Assembly (NCBI GenBank): GCA_958298945.1
Contig: OY282609.1
Coordinates: forward strand, 27,625,212 to 27,689,211
Length of the DNA stretch: 64,000 nt
Reading direction: 5' to 3'
Source: Atherix ibis
Taxonomy: Eukaryota; Arthropoda; Insecta; Diptera; Athericidae
Below are positions 11,641 to 22,600 of this stretch, one piece after another (within the stretch, counting starts at the first letter, position 1; each line of letters starts with the position of its first letter). The notes beneath the pieces were generated by a model that was not told where the DNA came from, made no database searches, and saw nothing but the letters and a program-made list of their open reading frames with translations. The translations under genes were made by a program, and so were the position numbers.

Positions 11641-13517
11641 GGCGGAAATTTTATTCCCTCCGCCAATATGTTCCGCTCCTATTGTGATCATCTAGCGCAC
11701 ACCAAACAGCCAGCGACTTTTTCGATTTATCCTCTCCGGCGAAGTTCTGTGCTCCTGTTCCTATTATGCTTCATTACCAACGAACGCACTTGCACCAAAC
11801 TTGATCCGTTAATCATGGCAGCAGTTTTTACAGAAAATTCCCATAAGATTGTACGGAAACTTGTGCCCCTCCTGCTTCGATTTCTCAATGCACCAAAAAA
11901 AAAAAAATAATAATAATAATAAAGACCAACCAGTTCGCTGGTAAAAAGCCCAATCACTCCACCAGATCAAAACTTTCGATTGCAACAACGTCTTCGAAGA
12001 ATTTCTAGTTTTCTTTCGTTTCTGATGGTACTCCTCTGCCAACAGTGTATTCCTTCCCTATGGCAGGCAGGCCTCGGAAAAACTGACATTAAATTAGCTT
12101 TTTCCAAAGGCACACATATGCAATTTGGTGAAAAAACTTTTTTTTCTCTCCAAATTTTAACCTACACAACCTATAAAAAACCTGTGACTGCTTTCATATT
12201 CCAGAAACAAGATTAAAGGAGAATAAATTGGGAAAAAATAGTCGCAGGCAGACAGAAGAAAATTTGTAACTTTTTGTAAACTGATTTTTCTCTTTCAAGA
12301 CGAAAAATCCAAAAAGAGCAAAAGAAGAAAAGAGTCTATTCGATATGGTTGTGTGTGGTCGGTCACCTAATAAACACAGCACCACCGATACGATTATCGA
12401 AAAACTGATGGTGTGGATTTTCTTCATAATAGAATTTTCAACACGAACAGATCGAACAAAATTGACAATTTCAAAACATGCACATTCGATTTTTAATCCT
12501 TTTCCACACCAACGTATCGTTTCGTTTCGTTGTGGTGTGGTTTTTTTTTTTGCCTATTAAAAAATTTTTGCCCGGATTTGGATTCGATCAAATACACAAA
12601 CTTTAATTATGAATACGACTTTTGAATCGTATCAGTTCAATTCACTTACACTATATTCAATTAGTTTATTATTTTACAGTTTTTATAATTATGATAATCA
12701 GTTTTTAGAACCGAAAACTACTCCGATTGATGACCAACACGCGCAGAAGTTGGAACTGCTGAAGAAAACTTCACTTATCGAGCGGCCATACTCGTTTTTC
12801 TGTCCTCTTCTTCTTATTCTTGGTTGAATTTGTTTTTGCAGAGCAGAAAATGTCTCTCACACCGCCAGAGTAGCAAATGGCTTAGAGAAGAAATTCTACC
12901 ATTTCAATTTTGTGCTTTTCAATATTTTTTACATAAAATTCTCATTAGTTTCCCATTTTTATATTTCAATATAATAAAGATAAATTTTACCGAATTAAAG
13001 ATTTCACAAATTATGGGATATTATGGAAAATTATTGCTATTTTACGTTCTAATTTCTGTCTAAGTCAACCTGGTTTTTCTATCAGTGTAGAGATGACGCT
13101 CGCAGCATTATGGCAAATGTTATCAGTTTCGTGACTAATTCTCGGCTTGACTGCGGTTACACACTACAAAACAGGATGTAGTTTTTGTTTAAAAATTTTC
13201 TTAACACGTGGAAAAAGTTTTGCGTCTGAAATTTACAAATTTTTTTGTGTACTTTCACATTAAATATGAATAGAGGGGGGTGGGGGGAAAATGTGGTAAT
13301 TTTTGAAAATTGACTTCTGTTTTTTTTAACAAACACTATCGTATGGTTATTCAAATTAATGCTCCATAATGTTTAAAAGGAAACCAAAAAAAAAAAATAT
13401 TTCTGAACATTTTATGATATTGAGAGAAACTTAAACCAGAAGTCGTCGGTGATGATGACACAGAAGCAAATTCTGTCAATTTGTAAACGTTTTTCATAAT
13501 ATGTGTAAAAGTTAACT
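11641..13517. other. Intergenic DNA, no gene seen
   Basis: Moderately complex to 12100, then AT-rich. No conserved frame, inverted repeats or RNA gene recognised. A short (AAT)n run lies near 11905. Confidence 0.5.
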
Positions 13518-13707
13518 CATTGTTTTAACTTTAGATTAAAGAATACCTGGGGATAGGGCCGTACGTCAGATTTAAATTATTGCAAAAGCGGCGAAAAATC
13601 GTAATGCTTGTATACTTTTGAATAGATTTTTTTTATGTAGACATGACACCCACTGACATCTAGTTTTCGGAATAGAAATTTATTGAATTCCAAAAAACAT
13701 AATTAAA

Positions 13708-14250
13708 AGCTGTTTTCTATTGGGAAAATTTTGCTACTCACAAGTACTTGGGAGTAAATACCCAATAGAACGCAAAATTTACTGACAGAAGTAAAATATA
13801 ACCTCAAAATAGTCAACAACTCAATGCTGAGTTTATTCAGCTTGTCAAAATCTGATGAAAGCGATGAGTCGCCTAAGGATGAAGAATCAAGTAAACTTAG
13901 GTCACTACCATCTTCCAGCTGGCCAAGCAATTCCATAACAATCTATAAAGCAGTCAGTTAATAAATGTGTAATTATTTTTTATGTAAAAACATACTCCAG
14001 TAATATTTGTTTCCATTTCTTTTTGCTTTTGCTACATGAATAAAGTAAACATAAACGATAAAAACAAAAAATATGACACTTCAACATAACCAACAAACCC
14101 GCCATCTATTTTCATTTTTGGGACTAAAATCCCCCTACGGTAAATTGTATGCGTAACTACTCATGCGATCTACTCATTTGTATGAGCAAGAGTAGCTGCG
14201 AGTAGCTAAAAGTACTTGTGAGTAGCAAAATTTTCCCATGGAAGACAGCT
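13708..14250. mobile_element. Small inverted-repeat transposon (MITE-like) inside unit A
   Basis: Perfect 29-bp inverted arms at 13721-13749 and 14210-14238 (TGGGAAAATTTTGCTACTCA and on), extended outward imperfectly to AGCTGT at 13708 and ACAGCT at 14250. GAGTA/TACTC motifs are repeated near the ends, as subterminal repeats often are. Unit B lacks this segment at the matching place, so it is an insertion. Inside, the minus strand has an open stretch beginning MELLGQLEDGSDLSLL that looks like an acidic N-terminal protein piece, maybe a transposase remnant. Superfamily not assigned. Confidence 0.7.
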
Positions 14251-14880
14251 AATATCCATTTTAACTCACTTCTACCAAGCAAAAATATAATTTAAACACA
14301 ACTGAAAGAAGGCAACATTTTTTTTCTTCAAATTTTCTGATATTAAATGCAATTGTATTTAAGGTTTTATTATTTATTTTATAAATATCAATCGCTTCAA
14401 TTTTGTAGACTTTCGGAGAGTTTTTAAACACGCCATTCTCCATGAAAGTGGTGGTAGCAAACCGAAATGCTTGCTTGCATAGTTTTGTTGTTTTTCAAGT
14501 TTTTATTTTGTCACTTATCGGAAAGTCCAAGTGAAAGTGTGCTTTTTACCTTTTTTTTTTGAAGTATTTACGACAAAGTAAGTATTTCACATAAATAGTT
14601 TTCTTGTTGATGACATTTAATAGGAAGTTTTTATTTCAGAATACAAAGTGTTTTGTAAAGGGTTGCTGGTCATTCAATGGAATTTCCTCCTTTCGGTAAG
14701 TTAACATTTTTATTTTTACTACATAAATTAACAAAAATTTAGTTTATGATGTGCCGAAATGGCTTTTAATAATTTATACAAGAAAAGTAAACAAATGTGA
14801 TGTTGACAGTTCAATGTTTACCAGAAAATAGTTCAGTGCCGACCGTACGTAAAGTGTGTGTAAGAAAATTTAAGGGAACG

Positions 14881-15364
14881 TATTTTAGTAGTGCGAACTT
14901 ATTCGTGTTCAGTTGTCGATAAACCTTTTGACCGACAGCGGCGTGTACTGGTCTTGAATGGAATGTATGAAATTTGGCAACGTCGATGGGATGAGAGTGT
15001 GAATGGCAGATGGAAGCACATGGTCATTCCGGATGTGTGCTTTGTGTCTGCATCTGGATTTGTATTTGGTCTGTTCATTGGGTAATTACTCAGGGGACAT
15101 GGCAGTATGAATGGATTCCTGTATGGGCGTGGACTGGTTGCGGAGCCTAGATGCCCTTATGGGGCGGCAGAGGAGAGTACCAAGCACCTTCTCATTGAGT
15201 GTGACCTGTACGGAGATTTGCGTGACATAGGTGCATGTGGAATTGTAGTGAATGGTGATAGTGTGGATGTGAGTGGTGTGTTAGGTATGAGAGAACGGTA
15301 TGAATACCTTAATAGGTTTGCCGTGGCACTTTTTGAGAGGAGAGTGAGAATAGTGCGTGAATGA
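14881..15364 (+). pseudogene. R1-clade ORF2 C-terminal fragment
   Basis: One reading frame gives IWQRRWDESVNGRW, then (after an in-frame TAA near 15083) LLRGHGSMNGFLYGRGL, then CPYG, STKHLLIEC and a stop at 15362-15364. This is the thumb-to-zinc-knuckle end of R1-type reverse transcriptases: the W-rich block, the xTGHGxF motif and the CxxC...H....C knuckle. The second cysteine of the knuckle is Gly here and the frame contains a stop, so the copy is dead. The reverse transcriptase core is missing. Confidence 0.75.
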
Positions 15365-15783
15365 GTGTGTAAATGGCACGCAAGGTGGCTGCCACCGGGT
15401 GAAAGACCAAGCTCGATTTTGGTTGTACTTTCGGGTCTTGGCGACCTGAGATAGCTTAGCGGTGCCTAGGAATTTACAAGATTCCTTACCGTAACTAAAT
15501 GAGCGGAGTACAAACCAAAGTACTCTTAAAACAAAAATTGGTACTATGGGAATCGGGGTGTCTCATGGGGTTAAAACACACTGTCCCCGACAATGGTGAA
15601 GCGTCTTAGGCAGCAACGTGGTGACTGTGGTTAATACCCATATCGAGCGTACGGTCTCCAGATCGCTGGTGAAAGATACTGGTAATTATGTCGGGCGCGG
15701 TCACTGCTTATGACAGTAGAGGTTTAGATAGCCCTCACCACTAACAGTTGGAGTAATCAGCTTGTAACTGGTTACTGACTGTA

Positions 15784-17051
15784 CCAGGTGTATAAACTTA
15801 TGTTTGGTCATAGATGGCGTGAGTGAGCGTATTAAGCTACCATGGGCACGAAATACTTTTTTTTTATGAGTTTGACATCTGTCAACATTAATCAGTGCAC
15901 ATTGTCAGCAATTTCGTACAACAACATACATTTTTCCTTTGGTAATCATGTCTAGTTTTGTGCCAGAAAAAGAGCATATTCGGGAAGCTCTGCTTTTCCG
16001 ATTCAATTTGAAGAAATCGGCTGTCGAATCGTATCGAATGTTTATGGAGGCCTATGGTGACAGTGCTTTATCGGAAACAACGTGCCGAGATTGATTTCGT
16101 CGGTTAAAAGATGGCAATTTTGACTTGTGGGACAAGAAGCGTGAAAATCGTCCTAGAAAGGTTGAGGACCATCAATTGCAGGCTCTTTAGGACGAAGAAG
16201 ATACTCAATCGCAAAAAGTACTCACGGAGCAATTGGGTGTTACTCAACCAGCCATTTCCATACGTCTGCGTGACATGAGGAAAATTGAAAAGATCGGAAA
16301 ATGGATGCCGCATGAAATGAACGATAGGCAGATGGAGTGACGTCAAAACACATGCGAAATCTTGCTGTGTTTTCAGACAAAAAAGAAAGTCGTTCCTGCA
16401 CCGGATTGTGACAGGCGATGAAAAGTGGATATATTTCGAGAATCCTAGACGCAAGAATTCTTGGGTTGATCCCGGCCAACTATCAACATCTTCTCCAAGA
16501 CCAAATTGCTTCGGACGGAAGACGATGCTGTGCGTTTGGTGGGAGCAGCAGGGTACCGTCTACTATGAGATGTTGAAACCTGTCAATGCCCACCGCTACC
16601 ACCAACAACTGATCAAATTGCACCATGCTCTGCGTGAAAAAAGAACAGATTATCAACAAAGTCATGACAAGCTGATTTTCTTCCACGACAATGCACCATC
16701 GCACACGTCAAAAATGGTGCAAAACTACTTAGAAACACTGAACTGGGAAGTGCTACCCCACCCCGCTTATTCACCAGACATGGCCCCTTCCGACTACGAC
16801 CTGTTTTCGTCGATGGGCCACGCGCTCGCTGAGCAGCACTTCGATTCTTACGAAGACGTCCAAAAATGGCTTAATGGGTGGTTTGCCTCGAAAGAGAAAG
16901 AATTTTTTTGGCGTGGTATCCACGAATTTCCCGAGAGATGGGAAAAATGTGTAGTTAGCGAGGGCAAGTACTTTGAATAAATTTGTTTTTGCTTTCTATG
17001 AAAAAAAACATCTTTGACAAAAAAACCGCGGATTTAAGCTTATACACCTGG
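15784..17051 (+). mobile_element. mariner copy 1, full length, with TIRs and TA duplication
   Basis: 1268 bp flanked by TA on both sides (15782-15783 and 17052-17053). Terminal repeats are CCAGGTGTATAAACTTA at left and the inverse of CCAGGTGTATAAGCTTAAAT at right. Size and TA target match mariner. It inserted into the R1-type 3' region. Three more relatives lie at 28263, 40937 and 63476, so this is an active-in-the-past family. The left end has more mismatches than the right. Confidence 0.93.
15948..16980 (+). pseudogene. mariner transposase (inactivated), copy 1
   Basis: Starts MSSFVPEKEHIREALLF and ends GKYFE, the usual start and end of mariner transposases, over a length matching about 345 residues. 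An N-terminal helix-turn-helix region (QLGVTQPAISIRLRDM) is followed by the catalytic region: Asp in GDEKWIY, Asp in FHDNAPSHT and Asp in APSDYDLF, the last two separated by 34 residues (D,D34D). Breaks: TGA in place of Trp in the CRDWFRR block near 16094, TAG near 16188, TGA near 16338 and a frameshift near 16380. From 16408 the catalytic part is one open frame of 190 codons. Confidence 0.92.
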
Positions 17052-18157
17052 TAAACTGCTAGTAATGAGCGTAACTCAATCCCTATGGTCGTAGGCGACT
17101 CGTGGTTTTATGTTTAATGACAGGTAACTCACATTAAATAACATAATACTACTAAGTCACATTAAATAACATAAGAAGCAGTTACTTCTCCCGACTAAAT
17201 TGCATTCATATTTAATATTTCTTCTTCTCATCTCAGTTTTAATTTTTCTTTCAAATGCAAAACAAATTACTTTTTTAAATATTATATAAGTGTTCATCAA
17301 ACAGCTTATTTCTTATTGCTACCGAGTCAATTTCTTAATTTCTTGGCCCTTGCGTTTGCAACTGAGAATTTATTTGATTCATATTAACGCAATCATTTAT
17401 TTTAAATTGCCCCCCCCCCCGCATTGCTATAATTTTTTGCCTTCTTTTTCATTGATGATTTCATTGTATTTAAATAAATAAAGTATATTCGGTAAACTTA
17501 CATTATTTAAATAAATTTGTTTACATTTGTGCTTTCGCTTCCTCGATTATACCATTTTGTAATACATTTACTAATTTTTTTTTAGAATATTCGTTGTTAA
17601 TTATTTAAGAACATTAAATTTGTCATTTTATACTTTAATTTTTAATTTAATATAAATGCACATGGCTATCTATTTAAATAAACATTTCAGTTTACGAACA
17701 CACATTTATATTATAAAGAAGTTTTCAATATCTACAAAAATGCTTGTTTAACATTAAAATTTATATTTACTAAGAGTTGTGGTGTGGTTTAAATTTTAAC
17801 ATAATATTAAATCTTGTCATTTAATTCATTTTGCATTTCTTTTTGTGCACACAATTTTTTTGATATAATCAAATATTTTTATATGCTCTTCCATTTAATA
17901 ATTCGGTTTTAATAAATAATAGTTGAAAATAGAATACTTTGTTTTATTGCAAATTTCGAAAACTAGTTTATTTCATCAAACAACAAAACCTGCAATATTA
18001 AAAAAACTATTTGTTTACGTATAAATGACGTCACACATATGAAGAATGTTTTAAACGAACCGCTTCAATCGCATATATTGAAGTTTAAAATTGGCCCCCA
18101 ATGATTTACGTCGTTTCTGTTATTTTGCATGTGTTTGCGTTCTTACGAATGGATTGC

Positions 18158-19655
18158 CCTTAGATTAAAGAAGAACTGGATATGCCCCTACCGTATATGT
18201 ATACGCATTTTTGTGTCCAAATTATTACAAAGGGATATTGTTGTCAAAATTTTATTATGTAGACATGACACCCACTGCCATCTAGTTGTCGTAATAGAAA
18301 TTTATTGAATTGCAAAAGAATAATTTATATTCATTTTAATTCACTTATTGGAAACAAAAAATGCAATTTAAATACAACGAAAGGAAATTTTTATTTTTTG
18401 TAGAATCTTTTGATACGAAATGGAATTCTATTTTAGGTTTATTTTTTATTCCGTAAATATGAATCAAATATAAAGCGCCTCAATTTTGTAGACTTTTGGA
18501 GAGTTTGAAAACTTTAATTCTCCATGAAAACGGAGACTTAAGAGCTATTCTTGTCATTTGTGAAGTTTTATTTTGGCACATCGGAAAGTGCAATTAAAAG
18601 TGGCTTTTTTTTTTACATATTTACAAGTATTAACGAAAAAGTAAGTATTTTTATAAATAGTTATATTTTTGATAAAACTTAATACGAAGTTTTTATTTCA
18701 GAAAATTAAGTAATTTATTAGAAATTGCTAGAAATTCGCCGAAAAGAGGAAACCGGGAATTTCTTTCTTTCGGTAAGTTGACATCTTCATTTTTACTAAC
18801 CAAAATAACAAATATTTAGTTTGTGATATGCCTAAATGGCTATTAGTGATTTATTTTATGCAAAAAGTGGTGAAAAAGTGAAAAGTTGGTCATTAAATAA
18901 ATGTAAACAAATCCGATGTTACCAGAAAATAGTTCAGTGCCGGTGTACGTAAAGTGTGTGTAAGAAAGTTTAAGGTACCGAATTTTTCAGTCTATTTTTC
19001 ATTGCTGTTTTCATTGTGTTAAAATAAATAAAGTATATTCTTCGGTAGGCTTATTATTTAAATAAATTTGCTTTGCTTGCTCTATTAGACCATATTATAA
19101 TGCATTTACTACATAACATTGTTTTCTTATTTTTTTTAGAATATTAGTTATTAATTTAAATTTTTCATCTTGTAATTTAGTTTTAAAGCATTTCCTTTAC
19201 TGTTGTATACGATTATCTTCTTATTGTGCACATAATTGTTTTCATATAATCAAATAACTTACAATTTATATTTTTATATGCTCTTCCACTTTATAATTCT
19301 GTTCTAATAAATAATATATAGTGAAATAACTAACAAATAAATAAATAATATTTTAAAATAGAATACTGTGTTTTATTATAAATTTCCAAAACTAGTTCCA
19401 TCAAACAACAAAATCCGTAATATTAAAAAAAATCTATTCGTTTACGCATAAATGACATCACATATAAAAATGGTTTTGAACGAACCGCTTCAATCGCATA
19501 CTGACGTTTAAAATTGGCTCGCCCAATGATTTACGCCGTTTCTGTTGTATTGCATGTGTATGCGTTCTACGAATGTATTGCCAACAAAATTATGCGACAA
19601 TTTTTGTGTAGAGGCCTATCCCCAGCTCTTCTATAATCTAAGGTTTTAACCAATG
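18158..19655. mobile_element. Tandem terminal-inverted-repeat element, unit B (uninterrupted)
   Basis: About 1.5 kb. The left terminal repeat begins CCTTAGATTAAAGAAGAACTGG at the unit A/B junction (18159). The right terminal repeat (19612-19655) is its inverse and extends with TTTTAACCAATG. The body matches unit A in order throughout, without the three insertions. No long open frame. Splice-like sites (GTAAGTAT near 18640, TTTATTTCAG near 18692, CGGTAAGTT near 18771) are kept in both units, which may mean it captured part of a transcribed gene. Confidence 0.65.
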
Positions 19656-22600
19656 TTTATAGCCAGTTTTAAAAGAGCACATATTCAAATTGTTTTAAAA
19701 TGACCAAAAAAAAACTTGATTTAGTAGAAAAATTCCATTTCTACTAGGGAAAAGAAAAATTGCTAAATATTTTGCATCTAATCTTAAGACTACCTTTTTT
19801 TTAAAAAAAAAAACAATAATATTATTAAAAAATATTTTTAATTTTATACACAAACGTTCATCAATTTGTTGGTTTGAGTATTCGTTAAATTTCAGCCATG
19901 TTTGTTTGAACAGTTTGGCTTCGAACCATTTTTGTGGTTGATTGGGGGTTGAGCATGAACTAAACAAGATTTCGAATCGGTACAATTACAGTGGCAGACA
20001 AAATTTTTGTTATCCTAATTGTAAAACTATTTTATTTTCTCAAACAAATATATTTTTTGCTGATCAACAGAAAAATGCTGCAAACAATAAATATTTTCCA
20101 ACGAATTTAATTGAAGAAAAAAAATTATTAAATAACAAAAAATTAATAATAATTAACCACATGCATGTGAGGTTAAATTCAATTTGTTAAGAAGACTGAA
20201 AAAACATACAAAAATATTGCATAAAAAGAAAAAAAAAGGCTTTCCGCTTTTCCTTCTCTCTGCGTGGTGTTCATGATGATGATTATTAAAAAAGGACAGC
20301 TCTAGGTAGCGTCAATTCGTTTGTACGGTCATCCAAAAATTAAAAAAGCCCATTTCCTGTTCTACTGCTATCCTCTTTCCACTTCTGCAACAATCGCAGC
20401 CATAATCAGCATCATTAAAGTTGTCGGTTCGCAATCATCTTCCATCTCCTATTAGCGCTTGCTAATCGCAATCAACAACGATCATCCACTGTCATCGTAA
20501 TCACAAATGAAGCTAATAAAAATTTCTACAAGACGAACAACACCTTTAGTGTCTGATAAGACACCAAATGGATCGCATTACAATCGCGAAACGATATTTT
20601 TTTTCGAAAACTGAAATTTAAAACAAAAAAACACAAATTTTAAAAAATGTGAGAAAACTGAAAATAATAGAAATTCAATAAAAACAAAATGTCCTAATAT
20701 TAATAAAAATTAAATTTATTTTGTGAAAAGTAAAAAGCAAAAGAAAAAGGATTCAAAGAAAAGAGGATCAATTTTGAATATTTTTTTTAAATTTTTTTTG
20801 CGAAAAATATTCCAAGTACGTTTTTTTTTTTAATTTTTTAACATTAATTTTTAAATTAATAAAAGCAAAGGAAATTATTTGAAAAATATCCAAAATCCTA
20901 CTTTTTTTTCATTATTACACATTTTTCGCATTGAATTTGTGAACTTTTGTGTGAATTTTTTTTAAAGTGCGAAAATTACTAAAAATTAAAAAGAAATTTA
21001 TAACTTTTCTTTTTACTTTTAAATAAAAACTCAGTTTTATTATTGTTAGCAAAAAAAAATATATTTTTAGTGTCTAAGAAATAAATAATTTTTAAATAAA
21101 AAAAATCTACAAATAATATAAAAAGTGTCAGAAATTTTATTAAAATACAAGAAATTTGCCATAAAAACAAGTTCAAATTGCAAATTTTTATATGAAAACG
21201 GAAGAAAATCAATCGCTTCTCTTTTTTTTATTAATGAATTTCCTTTTTTTTCTTAATAGTATTCTCTATCCTTAGTGATATTATCTCAAAAAAAAAAAAA
21301 AAAAATTTTTTCAAATAATTTTTCTTGAAGACAGCAACAAAATCCTAAAAGCTTTTTTTTTTTTTAGTTATGTAATAATTTTATGAAAAATGCCAAATAA
21401 TTTAAATTTTATTCTAAATAGTTCAAAAAATTTAATTTGAGTGTTTTTAGAAAGAGAAATTAGTGCAGGAAAAAATTTTGTCCAAATAATTGAATTTTTT
21501 CAGAAATTTTCCATCAATATTTTAAAGCTTTCGTACAACGCCCCCCCACTCACCAGTCAAATGAATGAAATTTTTACTTCCCAATAGTTCCAATCACAAA
21601 ATCTGTGCATTTATTTATAGTTTTTTTCTTTTTATACAAAACTCTATTATTTTGTAGAAAATAAATTTGATTTCAATTTTTCACCAAATCCTTCTTCCTA
21701 ATCTTTTATTTAAGAAGAATAAATAAATTCATAAAAGCATCTCCCACTAAGTTGTTTTTTTTATAAATTCTTTTTTTCCCCGTAAATTTTTAAGAGATTT
21801 TTCGTAAAAGAAATTTTTTTTTTGTTTAAATAAATTAAATAAAATTTTTAGTAAAAATATTTTCTATTGAAAGCTTTCAAAAAAAAAAAAAAAAAAAAAA
21901 TTAAAATTCGAAAAACTTACGAGAGCTTTTTTTTTTTAAATGAAATATTTTTAAACAGTTCCCCCTCTCCCCTTTCCACTCTTTTCGATTAATTTTTCCC
22001 AAAATGCAAAACTAGCTACCAAATTTTCTTGAAAAGTAAAATTCACTTCATTTTTTTATTAAACCTCCCCTCCCTCAACAAAAAACAAATTATTCCAAAG
22101 AAATTCTGAATCTGAAAACTCTTTTGATTAAAGAGAAAAAAGCAAAAGAAATATTGTAGATAAAAATTATATACTTTCACTGTTAATTAAAAAATAAGTT
22201 GAAATTTTTTTAGAAAATACCAACCATATTCATCAAGACCAAACCACCAACCCCGCCCCCCCCCCCACCCACATCCGCACACACAATCATTTGTCATGGA
22301 CAATTTTTTTAAAACTCATTAAAAGAATCATCTTAACATTATTTATCATTTATATTAAAATAAAAAACAAAATTATGTTAAAAATGACTCCTTTTTTGGA
22401 TAAAAAAATTTTAAAAATAAAAACCAAAAAAAAAATAAAATCAAACAATTTAAAAAAAAATTGTAACTTTGATAATTCAAAAATTCACTAAAAATTATAT
22501 ACTTTCACAGTTAATTTAAAAAAAAATTGAATTTTTTTCTGAAAATCCCAACCATATACATCCTTCCTAAGCCACCAATTAATTTTCATAGACAATTTTT

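Larger units (their letters stand above)
14881..17180 (+). mobile_element. R1-type non-LTR retrotransposon, 5'-truncated, split by mariner
   Basis: Joins unit A just after the GTAAAGTGTGTGTAAG block. It contains the end of an R1-clade ORF2, then a 3' region from 15365 to 15783. The mariner occupies 15784-17051, and retrotransposon sequence resumes at 17054 to a tail with two copies of CACATTAAATAACATAA near 17131 and 17158. R1-like elements usually lie in rDNA, but several relatives insert elsewhere and nothing here is ribosomal. The right limit is approximate. Confidence 0.6.
13518..18157. mobile_element. Tandem terminal-inverted-repeat element, unit A (interrupted)
   Basis: First of two tandem copies of the same unit. 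Left terminal repeat (13518-13560) reads CATTGTTTTAACTTTAGATT and on to CTGGGGATAGG; the inverse of this ends unit B at 19655. Shared landmarks with unit B include a GTAGACATGACACCCACTG block (13637 and 18259), TTTTTATTTCAG (14627 and 18690), TTTCGGTAAGTT (14693 and 18768), GTACGTAAAGTGTGTGTAAG (14845 and 18944) and the AACGAACCGCTTCAATCGCAT block (18053 and 19478). The copy is broken by a small inverted-repeat element, an R1-type fragment and a mariner. It lacks the right-hand terminal repeat: unit B starts where it should be. No transposase is recognised, so it is probably non-autonomous. Confidence 0.65.
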
